DNA of 64,000 nt from contig NC_088300.1 of NCBI RefSeq assembly GCF_032854445.1, forward strand, positions 81,088,101 through 81,152,100. The letters run 5' to 3'. Source of the stretch: Liolophura sinensis (Eukaryota > Mollusca > Polyplacophora > Chitonida > Chitonidae). The notes beneath the pieces were generated by a model that was not told the DNA's origin, ran no database searches, and saw only the letters and a program-made list of their open reading frames with translations. Within the stretch, counting starts at the first letter, position 1; every line of letters begins with the position of its first letter. The position numbers and the translations under genes were made by a program. Of the stretch, positions 9,740 through 24,700 are shown one piece after another.

Positions 9740-12700
9740 TCGGTGAGGAGACCGGCCTATAAGAGCTGTAGAATGGTGACCAGCCTATAGAGTGATGGGG
9801 TGGCTTGTGTGAGCTGTAGAATGATGACCAGCCTATAGAGTGATGGGGTGGCTTGTGTGAGCTGTAGAATGGTGACCAGCCTATAGAGTGATGGGCAGCT
9901 TGTGTGAGCTGTAGAATGGTGACCAGCCTATAGAGTGATGGGGTGGCTTGTGTGAGCTGTAGAATGGTGACCAGCCTATAGAGTGATGGGCGGCTTGTGT
10001 GAGCTGTAGAATGATGACCAACCTATAGAGTGATGGGGTGGCTTGTGTGAGCTGTAGAATGGTGACCAGCCTATAGAGTGATGGGGTGGCTTGTGTGAGC
10101 TGTAGAATGGTGACCAGCCTATAGAGTGATGGGGTGGCTTGTGTGAGCTGTAGAATGGTGACCAGCCTATAGAGTGATGGGGTGGCTTGTGTAAGCTGTA
10201 CAATGGTGACCAGCCTATAGAGTGACGGGCGGCATGTGTGAGCTGTAGAATGATGACCAGCCTATAGAGTGATGGGGTGGCTTGTGTGAGCTGTAGAATG
10301 GTGACCAGCCTATAAAGTGATGAGGTGGCTTGTGTGAGCTGTAGAATGGTGACCAACCTATAGAGTGATGGGGTGGCTTGTGTGAGCTGTAGAATGGTGA
10401 CCAGCCTATAGAGTGATGGGGTGACTTGTGTGAGCTGTAGAATGGTGACCAGCCTATAAAGTGACGGGCGGCTTGTGTGAGCTGTAGAATGATTACCAGC
10501 CTATAGAGTGATGGGGTGGCTTGTGTGAGCTGTAGAATGGTGACCAGCCTATAAAGTGATGAGGTGGCTTGTGTGAGCTGTAGAATGGTGACCAACCTAT
10601 AGAGTGATGGGGTGGCTTGTGTGAGCTGTAGAATGGTGACCAGCCTATAGAGTGATGAGGTGGCTTGTGTGAGCTGTAGAATGGTGACCAGCCTATAGAG
10701 TGATGGGGTGGCTTGTGTGAGCTGTAGAATGATGACCAACCTATAGAGTTATGGGGTGGCTTGTGTGAGCTGTAGAATGGTGACCAGCCTATAGAGTGAT
10801 GGGGAGACTTGTGTGAGCTGTAGAATGGTGACCAACCTATAGAGTGATGGGGTGGCTTGTGTGAGCTGTAGAATGGTGACCAGCCTATAGAGTGATGAGG
10901 TGGCTTGTGTGAGCTGTAGAATGGTGACCAGCCTATAGAGTGATGGGGTGGCTTGTGTGAGCTGTAGAATGGTGACCAGCCTATAGAGTGATGGGCGGCT
11001 TGTGTGAGCTGTAGAATGATGACCAACCTATAGAGTTATGGGGTGGCTTGTGTGAGCTGTAGAATGGTGACCAGCCTATAGAGTGATGGGGTGGCTTGTG
11101 TGAGCTGTAGAATGGTGACCAGCCTATAGAGTGATGGGGTGGCTTGTGTGAGCTGTAGAATGGTGACCAGCCTATAGAGTGATGGGGTGGCTTGTGTAAG
11201 CTGTACAATGGTGACCAGCCTATAGAGTGACGGGCGGCTTGTGTGAGCTGTAGAATGATTACCAGCCTATAGAGTGATGGGGTGGCTTGTGTGAGCTGTA
11301 GAATGGTAACCAGCCTATAAAGTGATGAGGTGGCTTGTGTGAGCTGTAGAATGGTGAACAACCCATAGTGATGGGGTGACTTGTGTAAGCTGTACAATGG
11401 TGACTAGCCTATAGAGTGATGGGCGGCTTGTGTGAGCTGTAGAATAATGACCAGCTTATAGAGTGATGGGGTGGCTTGTGTGAGATGTAGAATGATGACC
11501 AACCTATAGAGTGATGGGTGGTTTGTGTGAGCTGTAGAATGGTGACCAGCCTATAGAGTGATGGGTGGCTTGTGTGAGATGTAGAATGATGACCAACCTA
11601 TAGAGTGATGGGCGGCTTGTGTGAGCTGTAGAATGGTGACCACCCTATAGAGTGATGGGCGGCTTGTGTGAGCTGTAGCATGATGACCAGCCTATAGAGT
11701 GATGGGCGGCTTGTGTGAGCTGTAGAATGATGACCAGCCTATAGAGTGATGGGGTGACTTGTGTGAGCTGTAGAATGGTGACCAGCCTATAGAGTGATGG
11801 GCGGCTTGTGTGAGCTGTAGAATGGTGACCAGCCTATAGAGTGATGGGGTGGCTTGTGTGAGCTGTAGAATGATGACCAGCCTGTAGAGTGATGGGGTGG
11901 TTTGTGTGAGCTGTAGAATGGTGACCAGCCTATAGAGTGATGGGGTGGCTTGTGTGAGCTGTAGCATGATGACCAGCCTATAGAGTGATGGGCGGCTTGT
12001 GTGAGCTGTAGAATGATGACCAGCCTATAAAGTGATGGGCGGCTTGTGTGAGCTGTAGAATGGTGACCAACCTATAGAGTGATGGGCGGCTTGTGTGAGC
12101 TGTAGAATGATGACCAGCCTATAGAGTGATGGGGTGGCTTGTGTGAGCTGTAGAATGGTGACCAGCCTATAAAGTGATGAGGTGGCTTGTGTGAGCTGTA
12201 GAATGGTGACCAGCCTATAGAGTGATGGGTGGCTTGTCTGAGCTGTAGAATGGTGACCAGCCTATAGAGTGATGGGTGGCTTGTGTGAGCTGTAGAATGA
12301 TGACCAGCCTATAAAATGATGAGGTGGCTTGTGTGAGCTGTAGAATGGTGACCAACCTATAGAGTGATGGGTTGGCTTGTGTGAGCTGTAGAATGATGAC
12401 CAGCCCATAGTGATGGGGTGACTTGTGTGAGCTGTAGAATGGTGACCAGCCTATAGAGTGATGGGGTGGCTTGTGTGAGCTGTAGAATGGTGACCAGCCT
12501 ATAGAGTGATCGACGGATTTTGTGAGCTGTAGAATGATGAACAGCCTATAAAGTGATAGGCGGCTTGTGTGAGCTGTAGAATGGTGACCAGCCTATAGAG
12601 TGATGGGGTGGCTTGTGTGAGCTGTAGAATGGTGACCAAACTATAGAGTGATGGGCGGCTTGTGTGAGATGTAGAATGGTGACCAACCTACAGAGTGATG

Positions 12701-15700
12701 GGGTGGCTTGTGTGCGCTGTAGAATGGTGACCAAACTATAGAGTGATGGGCGGCTTGTGTGAGATGTAGAATGGTGACCAACCTACAGAGTGATGGGGTG
12801 GCTTGTGTGCGCTGTAGAATGGTGACCAGCATATAGAGTGATGGGTGGCTTGTGTGAGCTGTACAATGATGACCAGCCTATAGAGTGATGGGGTGGTTTG
12901 TGTGAGCTGTAGAATGGTGACCAGCCTATAGTGATGGGCAGCTTGTGTGAGCTGTAGAATGATGACCAGCCTATAGAGTGATGGGTGGCTTGTGTGAGCT
13001 GTAGAATGATCAACATATAGAGTGACGGGAGGATTGTGTGAGCTGTAGAATGGTGACCAGCTTATATGAACTCTAGAATGATGATCAACCTGTAGAGTGA
13101 TGGGTTGGCTTGTGTGAGCTGTAGAATGTGACCAACCTATAGAGCGATGGGGAGGCTTGTGTGAGCTGTAGAATGGTGACCAGCCTATACATTGATGGGG
13201 TGGCTTGTGTGAGCTGTAGAATGATGACCAACCTATAAGACTGATGGGGTGGCTTGTGTGAGCTGTAGAATGGTGACCAACCTATAGAGGGATGAGGCGG
13301 CGTGTGTGAGCTGTAGAATGATGACCAACCTATAGAGTGATAGGTGGATTGTGTGAGCTGTAGAATGGTGACTAGCCTATAGAGTGATGGAGTGGCTTGC
13401 GTGAGCTGTAGAATGGTGACCAACCTATAGAGTGATGGGGTGGCTTGTGTGAGCTGTAGAATGGTGACCAACCTATAGAGTGATGGGCGGCTTGTGTGAG
13501 CTGTAGAATGATGACCAACCTATAGAGTGATGGGGTGGCTTGTGTGAGCTGTAGAATGATGACCAACCTATAAAGTGACGGGCGGCTTGTGTGAGCTGTA
13601 GAATGGTGAACAGCTTATACGAACTCTACAATAGTGACCAGCCTATAGAGTGATGGGGTGGTTTGTGTGAGCTGTAGAATGGTGACCAGCCTGTAGAGTG
13701 ATGGGGTGATTTGTGTGAGCTGTAGAATGATAACCAGCTTATACGAACTCTAGAATAGTGACCAGCCTATAGAGTGATGGGGTGGCTTGTGTGAGCTGTA
13801 GAATGGTGACCAACCTATAGAGTGATGGGGTGGCTTGTGTAAGCTGTAGAATGATGACAAGCCTATAGAGTGATGGGTGGCTTGTGTGAGCTGTAGAATG
13901 ATGACCAGCCTATAGAGTGATGGGCGGCTTGTGTGAGCCGTAGAATGATGACCAGCTTATACGACCTCTAGAATAGTGACCAGCCTATAGAGTGATGGGG
14001 TGGTTTGTGTGAGCTGTAGAATGGTGACCAACCTATAGAGTGATGGGGTCACTTCTGTGAGCTGTAGAATGGTGATCAGCCTATAGATTGATGAGGTGGC
14101 TTGTGTGAGTTGTAGAATGGTGACCAGCCTATGGAGTGATGGGTGGCTTGTGTGAGCTGTAGAATGGTGACCAGCCTATAGAGTGATGGCGGCTTGTGTG
14201 AGCTGTAGAATGATGACCAGCTTATATGAACTCTAGAATGGTGACCAACCTATACAGTGATGGGTTGGCTTGTGTAAGCTGTAGAATGTCACCAACTTAT
14301 AGAGTGATGGGTGGCTTGTGTGAGTTGTAGAATGGTGACCAGCCTATAGAGTGATGGGCGGCTTGTGTGAGCTGTAGAATGATGACCAACCTATAGAGTG
14401 ATGGGGTCACTTGTGTGAGCTGTAGAATGATGACTAACCTATAGAGTGATGGGGTCACTTGTGTGAGCTGTAGAATGATGACCAGCTTATACGAAGTCTA
14501 GAATGGTGACCAGCCTATAGAGTGATGGGCGGTTTGTGTGAGCTATAGAATGGTGACCAGCCTATATGAACTCTAGAATGGTGACCAACCTATAGAGTGA
14601 TGGGTTGGCTTGTGTAAGCTGTAGAATGTGACCAATTTATAGAGTGATGGGTGGCTTGTGTGAGCTGTAGAATGGTGACCAGCCTATAGAGTGATGGGCG
14701 GCTTGAGTGAGCTGTAGAATGGTGACCAGCCTATAGAGTGATGGGGGGGCTTGTGTGAGCTGTAGAATGATCACCAGCCTATAGAGTGATGGGGTGGCTT
14801 GTGTGAGCTGTAGAATGGTGACCAACCTATAGAGTGATGGGGTGGCTTGTGTGAGCTGTAGAATGATGACCAGCCCATAGTGATGGGGTGACTTGTGTGA
14901 GCTGTAGAATGGTGACCAGCCTATAGAGTGATGGGGTGGCTTGTGTGAGCTGTAGAATGGTGACCAGCCTATAGAGTGATCGGCGGATTGTGTGAGCTGT
15001 AGAATGATGACCAGCCTATAAAGTGATAGGCGGCTTGTGTGAGCTGTAGAATGGTGACCAGCCTATAGAGTGATGGGGTGGCTTGTGTGAGCTGTAGAAT
15101 GGTGACCAACCTATAGAGTGATGGGGTGGCTTGTGTGAGCTGTAGAATGATGACCAGCCTATAAAGTGATGGGCTGCTTGTGTGAGCTGTAGAATGGTGA
15201 CCAGCCTATAGAGTGATGGGGTGGATTGTGTGAGCTGTAGAATGGTGACCAGCCTATAGAGTGATGGGGTGACTTCTGTGAGCTGTAGAATGGTGACCAG
15301 CCTATAGAGTGATGGGGTGGCTTGTGTGAGCTGTAGAATGGTGACCAGCCTTTAGAGTGATGGGCGGATTGTGTGAGCTGTAGAATGGTGACCAGCCTAT
15401 AGAGTGATGGGCGGCTTGTGTGAGCTGTAGAATGATGACCAACCTATAGAGTGATGGGGTCACTTGTGTGAGCTGTAGAATGATGACTAACCTATAGAGT
15501 GATGGGGTCACTTGTGTGAGCTGTAGAATGATGACCAGCTTATACGAAGTCTAGAATGGTGACCAGCCTATAGAGTGATGGGCGGTTTGTGTGAGCTGTA
15601 GAATGGTGACCAGCTTATATGAACTCTAGAATGGTGACCAACCTATAGAGTGATGGGTTGGCTTGTGTAAGCTGTAGAATGTGACCAATTTATAGAGTGA

Positions 15701-18700
15701 TGGGTGGCTTGTGTGAGCTGTAGAATGGTGACCAGCCTATAGAGTGATGGGCGGCTTGAGTGAGCTGTAGAATGGTGACCAGCCTATAGAGTGATGGGGG
15801 GGCTTGTGTGAGCTGTAGAATGATCACCAGCCTATAGAGTGATGGGGTGGCTTGTGTGAGCTGTAGAATGGTGACCAACCTATAGAGTGATGGGGTGGCT
15901 TGTGTGAGCTGTAGAATGATGACCAGCCCATAGTGATGGGGTGACTTGTGTGAGCTGTAGAATGGTGACCAGCCTATAGAGTGATGGGGTGGCTTGTGTG
16001 AGCTGTAGAATGGTGACCAGCCTATAGAGTGATCGGCGGATTGTGTGAGCTGTAGAATGATGACCAGCCTATAAAGTGATAGGCGGCTTGTGTGAGCTGT
16101 AGAATGGTGACCAGCCTATAGAGTGATGGGGTGGCTTGTGTGAGCTGTAGAATGGTGACCAACCTATAGAGTGATGGGGTGGCTTGTGTGAGCTGTAGAA
16201 TGATGACCAGCCTATAAAGTGATGGGCTGCTTGTGTGAGCTGTAGAATGGTGACCAGCCTATAGAGTGATGGGGTGGATTGTGTGAGCTGTAGAATGGTG
16301 ACCAGCCTATAGAGTGATGGGGTGACTTCTGTGAGCTGTAGAATGGTGACCAGCCTATAGAGTGATGGGGTGGCTTGTGTGAGCTGTAGAATGGTGACCA
16401 GCCTTTAGAGTGATGGGCGGATTGTGTGAGCTGTAGAATGATGACCAACCTGTAGAGGAATGAGGCGGCTTGTATGAGCTGTAGAATGGTGACCACCTTA
16501 TATGAACTCTAGAATGGTGACTAACCTATAGAGTGATGGGTGGTTTGTGTGATCTGTAGAATAGTGACCAGCCTATAGAGTGATGGGGTGGCTTGTGTGA
16601 GCTGTAGAATGGTGACCAACCTATAGAGTGAGGGGCGGCTTGTGTGAGCTGTAGAATGGTGACCAACCTATAGAGTGATGGGCGGCTGGTGTGAGCTGTA
16701 GAATGGTGACCAGCCTATAGAGTGATGGGGTGGCTTGTGTGAGCTGTAGAATGGTGACCAAACTATAGAGTGATAGGCGGCTTGTGTGAGATGTAGAATG
16801 GTGACCAACCTACAGAGTGATGGGGTGGCTTGTGTGCGCTGTAGAATGGTGACCAGACTATAGAGTGATGGGCGGCTTGTGTGAGATGTAGAATGGTGAC
16901 CAACCTACAGAGTGATGGGGTGGCTTGTGTGCACTGTAGAATGGTGACCAGCCTATAGAGTGATGGGTGGCTTGTGTGAGCTGTACAATGATGACCAGCC
17001 TATAGAGTGATGGGGTGGTTTGTGTGAGCTGTAGAATGGTGACCAGCCTATAGTGATGGGCAGCTTGTGTGAGCTGTAGAATGATGACCAGCCTATAGAG
17101 TGATGGGTGGCTTGTGTGAGCTGTAGAATGATGACCAACGTATAGAGTGATGGGAGGATTGTGTGAGCTGTAGAATGGTGACCAGCTTATATGAACTCTA
17201 GAATGATGATCAACCTGTAGAGTGATGGGTTGGCTTGTGTGAGCTGTAGAATGTGACCAACCTATAGAGCGATGGGGAGGCTTGTGTGAGCTGTAGAATG
17301 GAGACCAGCGTATAGATTGATGGGGTGGCTTGTGTGAGCTGTAGAATGATGACCAACCTATAAGAGTGATGGGGTGGCTTGTGTGAGCTGTAGAATGATG
17401 ACCAACCTATAGAGTGATAGGTGGATTGTGTGAGCTGTAGAATGGTGACTAGCCTATAAAGTGATGGAGTGGCTTGCGTGAGCTGTAGAATGGTGACCAA
17501 CCTATAGAGTGATGGGGTGGCTTGTGTGAGCTGTAGAATGGTGACCAACCTATAGAGTGATGGGCGGCTTGTGTGAGCTGTAGAATGATGACCAACCTAT
17601 AGAGTGATGGGGTGGCTTGTGTGAGCTGTAGAATGATGACCAACCTATAAAGTGACGGGCGGCTTGTGTGAGCTGTAGAATGGTGACCAGCTTATACGAA
17701 CTCTAGAACAGTGACCAGCCTATAGAGTGATGGGGTGGTTTGTGTGAGCTGTAGAATGGTGACCAGCCTGTAGATTGATGGGGTGATTTGTGTCAGCTGT
17801 AGAATGATGACCACCCTATAGAGTGATTGGCGGCTTGTGTGAGCCATAGAATGATGACCAGCTTATACGAACTCTAGAATAGTGACCAGCCTATAGAGTG
17901 ATGGGGTGGCTTGTGTGAGCTGTAGAATGATGACCATCCTATAGAGTGATGGGTGGCTTGTGTGAGCTGTAGAATGATGACCAACCTATAGAGTGATGGG
18001 GTCACTTGTGTGAGCTGTAGAATGATGACCAGCTTATAGAGGGATGGGTGGTTGTGTGAGCTGTAGAATGGTCACCAGCCTATAGAGTGATGGGGTGGCT
18101 TGTGTGAGCTGTAGAATGATGACCAGCCTATAGAGTGATGGGTGGCTTGTGTGAGCTGTAGAATGATGACCAACCTATAGAGTGATGGGGTGGCTTCTGT
18201 GAGCTGTAGAATGATGACCAGCCTATAGAGTGATGGGCGGCTTGTGTGAGCCGTAGAATGATGACCAGCTTATACGAACTCTAGAATAGTGACCAGCCTA
18301 TAGAGTGATGGGGTGGTTTGTGTGAGCTGTAGAATGGTGACCAACCTATAGAGTGATGGGGTCACTTCTGTGAGCTGTAGAATGGTGATCAGCCTATAGA
18401 TTGATGGGGTGGCTTGTGTGAGTTGTAGAATGGTGACCAGCCTATGGAGTGATGGGTGGCTTGTGTGAGCTGTAGAATGGTGACCAGCCTATAGAGTGAT
18501 GGCGGCTTGTGTGAGCTGTAGAATGATGACCAGCTTATATGAACTCTAGAATGGTGACCGACCTAGAGAGTGATGGGTTGGCTTGTGTAAGCTGTAGAAT
18601 GTCACCAACTTATAGAGTGATGGGTGGCTTGTGTGAGCTGTAGAATGGTGAGCAGCCTATAGAGTGATGGGGTGGATTGTGTGAGCTGTAGAATGGTGAC

Positions 18701-21700
18701 CAGCCTATAGAGTGATGAGGCGGCTTGTGTGAACTGTAGAATGGTGACCAACCTATAGAGTGATGGGCGGCTTGTGTGAGCTGTGGAATGATGACCAGCC
18801 TATGGAATGATGGATGGCTTGTGTGAGCTGTAGAATGGTGACCAGCCTATAGAGTGATAAGCGGCTTGTGTGAGCTGTAGAATGGTGACCAACCTATAGA
18901 GTGATGGGCGGCTTGTGTGAGCTGTAGAATGATGACCAGCGTATGGAATGATGGGGTGGCTTGTGTGAGCTGTAGAATGATGACCAGCCTATAGAGTGAT
19001 GGGGTGGCTTGTGTGAGCTGTAGAATGATGACCAGCCTATAGAGTGATGGGGTGGCTTGTGTGAGCTGTAGAATGGTGACCAGCCTATAGAGTGATGGCG
19101 GCTTGTGTGAGCTGTAGAATGATGACCAGCTTATATGAACTCTAGAATGGTGACCAACCTATAGAGTGATGGGTTGGCTTGTGTAAGCTGTAGAATGTCA
19201 CCAACTTATAGAGTGATGGGTGGCTTGTGTGAGCTGTAGAATGGTGACCAGCCTATAGAGTGATGGGCGGCTTGTGTGAGCTGTAGAATGATGACCAACC
19301 TATAGAGTGATGGGGTCACTTGTGTGAGCTGTAGAATGATGACCAACCTATAGAGTGATGGGGTGGATTGTGTGAGCTGTAGAATGATGACCAGCTTATA
19401 CGAAGTCTAGAATGGTGACCAGCCTATAGAGTGATGGGCGGTTTGTGTGAGCTGTAGAATGGTGACCAGCTTATATGAACTCTAGAATGGTGACCAACCT
19501 ATAGAGTGATGGGTTGGCTTGTGTAAGCTGTAGAATGTGACCAATTTATAGAGTGATAGGTGGCTTGTGTGAGCTGTAGAATGGTGACCAGCCTATAGAG
19601 TGATGGGCGGCTTGAGTGAGCTGTAGAATGGTGACCAGCCTATAGAGTGATAGGGGGGCTTGTGTGAGTAGAATGATGACCAGCCTATAGAGTGATGGGG
19701 TGGCTTGTGTGAGCTGTAGAATGGTGACCAACCTATAGAGTGATGGGTGGCTTGTGTGAGCTGTAGAAAGGTGACCAGCCTATAAAGTGATGGGCGGCTT
19801 GTGTGAGCTGTAGAATGATGACCAGCCTATAGACTGATGGGTGGATTGTGTGAGCTGTAGAATGATGACCAGCCTATAGACTGATGGGTGGATTGTGTGA
19901 GCTGTAGAATGGTGACCAGCCTATAGAGTGATGGGTGGCTTGTTTGAGCTGTAGAATGATGACCAACCTATAGAGTGATGGGTTGGCTTGTGTAAGCTGT
20001 AGAATGTCACCAACTTATAGAGTGATGGGTGGCTTGTGTGAGCTGTAGAATGGTGACCAGCCTATAGAGTGATGGGCGGCTTGTGTGAGCTGTAGAATGA
20101 TGACCAACCTATAGAGTGATGGGTTCACTTGTGTGAGCTGTAGAATGATGACCAACCTATAGAGTGATGGGGTGGATTGTGTGAGCTGTAGAATGATGAC
20201 CAGCTTATACGAAGTCTAGAATGGTGACCAGCCTATAGAGTGATGGGCGGTTTGTGTGAGCTGTAGAATGGTGACCAGCTTATATGAACTCTAGAATGGT
20301 GACCAACCTATAGAGTGATGGGTTGGCTTGTGTAAGCTGTAGAATGTGACCAATTTATAGAGTGATAGGTGGCTTGTGTGAGCTGTAGAATGGTGACCAG
20401 CCTATAGAGTGATGGGCGGCTTGAGTGAGCTGTAGAATGGTGACCAGCCTATAGAGTGATGGGGGGGCTTGTGTGAGCTGTAGAATGATGACCAGCCTAT
20501 AGAGTGATGGGGTGGCTTGTGTGAGCTGTAGAATGGTGACCAACCTATAGAGTGATGGGTGGCTTGTGTGAGCTGTAGAATGGTGACCAGCCTATAGAGT
20601 GATGGGGTGGATTGTGTGAGCTGTAGAATGGTGACCAGCCTATAGAGTGATGAGGCGGCTTGTGTGAACTGTAGAATGGTGACCAACCTATAGAGTGATG
20701 GGCGGCTTGTGTGAGCTGTAGAATGATGACCAGCGTATGGAATGATGGGGTGGCTTGTGTGAGCTGTAGAATGATGACCAGCCTATAGAGTGATGGGGTG
20801 GCTTGTGTGAGCTGTAGAATGATGAGCAGCCTATAGAGTGATGGGCAGCTTGTGGGAGGTGTAGAATGATGACCAGCCTATAGAGTGATGGGTGGCTTGT
20901 GTGAGCTGTAGACTGATGACCAACCTATAGAGTGATGGGGTCACTTGTGTGAGCTGTAGAATGATGACCAGCCTATAGAGTGATGGGCGGCTTGTGTGAG
21001 CCGTAGAATGATGACCAGCTTATACGAACTCTAGAATAGTGACCAGCCTATAGAGTGATGGGGTGGTTTGTGTGAGCTGTAGAATGGTGACCAACCTATA
21101 GAGTGATGGGGTCACTTGTGTGAGCTGTAGAATGATGACCAGCCTATAGAGTGATGGGCGGCTTGTGTGAGCCGTAGAATGATGACCAGCTTATACGAAC
21201 TCTAGAATAGTGACCAGCCTATAGAGTGATGGGGTGTTTTGTGTGAGCTGTAGAATGGTGACCAACCTATAGAGTGATGGGGTCACTTGTGTGAGCTGTA
21301 GAATGGTGATCACCCTATAGAGTGATGGGGTGGCTTGTGTGAGTTGTAGAATGGTGACCAGCCTATGGAGTGATGGGTGGCTTGTGTGTGCTGTAGAATG
21401 GTGACCAGCCTATAGAGTGATGGCGGCTTGTGTGAGCTGTAAAATGATGACCAGCTTATACGAAGTCTAGAATGGTGACCAGCCTATAGAGTGATGGGCA
21501 GTTTGTGTGAGCTGTAGAATGGTGACTAGCTTATATGAACTCTAGAATGGTGACCAGCCTATAGAGTGATGGGTTGGCTTGTGTAAGCTGTAGAATATGA
21601 CCAACTTATAGAGTGATGGGTGGCTTGTGTGAGCTGTAGAATGGTGACCAGCCTATAGAGTGATGGGCGGCTTGTGTGAGCTGTAGAATGATGACCAACC

Positions 21701-24700
21701 TATAGAGTGATGGGCGGATTGAGTGAGCTGTAGAATGGTGACCAGCCTATAGAGTGATGGGGTGGCTTGTGTGAGCTGTAGAATGGTGACCAGCCTATAT
21801 AGTGAAGGGCGGCTTGTGTGAGCTGTAGAATGATGACCAGCCTATAGAGTGATGGGTGGCTTGTGTGAGCTGTAGAATGGTGACCAGCCTATAGAGTGAT
21901 GGGCGGCTTGTGTGAGCTGTAGAATGATGACCAACTTATAGAGTGATGGGCGGCTTGAGTGAGCTGTAGAATGGTGACCAGCCTATAGAGTGATGGGTTG
22001 GCTTGTGTAAGCTGTAGAATGTGACCAGCCTATAGAGTGATGGGTGGCTTGTGTGAGCTGTAGAATGGTGACCAGCCTATAGAGTGATGGGGTGGCTTGT
22101 GTGAGCTGTAGAATGGTGACCAACCTATAGAGTGATGGGTGGCTTGTGTGAGCTGTAGAATGGTGACCAGCCTATAGACTGATGAGTGGATTGTGTGAGC
22201 TGTAGAATGATGACCAGCCTATAGACTGATGGGTGGATTGTGTGAGCTGTAGAATGGTAACCAGCCTATAGAGTGATGGGTGGCTTGTGTGAGCTGTAGA
22301 ATGATGACCAACCTATAGAGTGATGGGGTGGATTGTGTGAGCTGTAGAATGGTGACCAGCCTATAGAGTGATGGGGTGGATTGTGTGAGCTGTAGAATGG
22401 TGACCAGCCTATAGAGTGATGGGGTGGCTTGTGTGAGCTGTAGAATGGTGACCAACCTATAGAGTGATGGGCGGCTTGTGTGAGCTGTAGAATGATGACC
22501 AGCCTATGGAATGATGGATGGCTTGTGTGAGCTGTAGAATGGTGACCAGCATATAGAGTGATAAGCGGCTTGTGTGAGCTGTAGAATGGTGACCAACCTA
22601 TAGAGTGATGGGCGGCTTGTGTGAGCTGTAGAATGATGACCAGCGTATGGAATGATGGGGTGGCTTGTGTGAGCTGTAGAATGATGACCAGCCTATAGAG
22701 TGATGGGGTGGCTTGTGTGAGCTGTAGAATGATGACCAGCCTATAGAGTGATGGGGTGGCTTGTGTGAGCTGTAGAATGATGACCGGCTTATACGAACTC
22801 TAGAATGGTGACCAGCCTGTAGAGTGATGGGGTGGCTTGTGTGAGCTGTAGAATGGTGACCAACCTATAGAGGGATGAGGCGGCGTGTGTGAGCTGTAGA
22901 ATGATGACCAACCTATAGAGTGATAGGTGGATTGTGTGAGCTGTAGAATGGTGACTAGCCTATAGAGTGATGGAGTGACTTGTGTGAGCTGTAGAATGGT
23001 GACCAACCTATAGAGTGATGGGGTGGCTTGTGTGAGCTGTAGAATGGTGACCAACCTATAGTGTGATGGGCGACTTGTGTGAGCTGTAGAATGATGACCA
23101 ACCTACAGAGTGATGGGGTGGCTTGTGTGAGCTGTAGAATGATGACCAGCCTATAGAGTGATGGGCAGCTTGTGTGAGCCATAGAATGATGACCAGCTTA
23201 TACGAACTCTAGAATGGTGACCAGCGTATAGAGTGATGGGGTGGCTTGTGTGAGCTGTAGAATGGTGACCAAACCTATAGAGTGATAGGGTGGCTTGTGT
23301 GAGCTGTAGAATGATGACCAGCCTATAGAGTGATGGGTGGATTGTGTGAGCTGTAGAATGATGTCCAGCCTATAGACTGATGGGTGGATTGTGTGAGCTG
23401 TAGAATGATGACCAGCCTATAGACTGATGGGTGGATTGTGTGAGCTGTAGAATGGTGACCAGCCTATAGAGTGATGGGTGGCTTGTGTGAGCTGTAGAAT
23501 GATGACCAGCCTATAGAGTGATGGGGTGGCTTGTGTGAGCTGTAGAATGGTGACCAGCCTATAGAGTGATGGGGTGGCTTGTGTGAGCTGTAGAATGGTG
23601 ACCAGCTTATAGAGTGATGGGGTGGGTTGTGTGAGCTGTAGAATGGTGACCAACCTATAGAGTGATGGGTGGCTTGTGTGAGCTGTAGAATGGTGACCAG
23701 CTCATAGAGTGATGGGGTGGATTGTGTGAGCTGTAGAATGATGACCAACCTATAGAGTGATGGGTGGCTTGTGTGAGCTGTAGAATGGTGACCAGCCTAT
23801 AGAGTGATGGGGTGGCTTGTGTGAGCTGTAGAATGGTGACCAACCTATAGAGTGATGGGCGGCTTGTGTGAGCTGTAGAATGATGACCAGCCTATGGAAT
23901 GATGGATGGCTTGTGTGAGCTGTAGAATGGTGACCAGCCTATAGAGTGATAAGCGGCTTGTGTGAGCTGTAGAATGGTGACCAACCTATAGAGTTATGGG
24001 CGGCTTGTGTGAGCTGTAGAATGATGACCAGCGTATGGAATGATGGGGTGGCTTGTGTGAGCTGTAGAATGATGACCAGCCTATAGAGTGATGGGGTGGC
24101 TTGAGTGAGCAGTAGAATGATGACCAGCTTATACGAAGTCTAGAATGGTGACCAGCCTATAGAGTGATGGGCAGTTTGTGTGAGCTGTAGAACGGTGACC
24201 AGCTTATATGAGCTCTAGAATGGTGACCAACCTATAGAGTGACGGGTTGGCTTGTGTAAGCTGTAGAATGTGACCAACTTATACAGTGATGGGTGGTTTG
24301 TGTGAGCTGTAGAATGGTGACCAACCTATAGAGTGATGGGCGGCTTGTGTAAGCTGTAGAATGATGACCAGCCTATGGAATGATGGATGGCTTGTGTGAG
24401 CTGTAGAATGGTGACCAGCCTATAGAGTGATAAGCGGCTTGTGTGAGCTGTAGAATGGTGACCAACCTATAGAGTGATAGGCGGCTTGTGTGAGCTGTAG
24501 AATGATGACCAGCGTATGGAATGATGGGGTGGCTTGTGTGAGCTGTAGAATGATGACCAGCCTATAGAGTGATGGGGTGGCTTGTGTGAGCAGTAGAATG
24601 ATGACCAGCTTATACGAAGTCTAGAATGGTGACCAGCCTATAGAGTGATGGGCAGTTTGTGTGAGCTGTAGAACGGTGACTAGCTTATATGAGCTCTAGA

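Noticed and set aside
10215-11026. Minus-strand frames of up to 177 codons in the 48-bp array (HHSIGWSPFYSSHKPP)
   Set aside because: The 48-bp period gives 16-codon repeats. Frames break wherever 47-bp units occur, which is what non-coding satellite DNA does.
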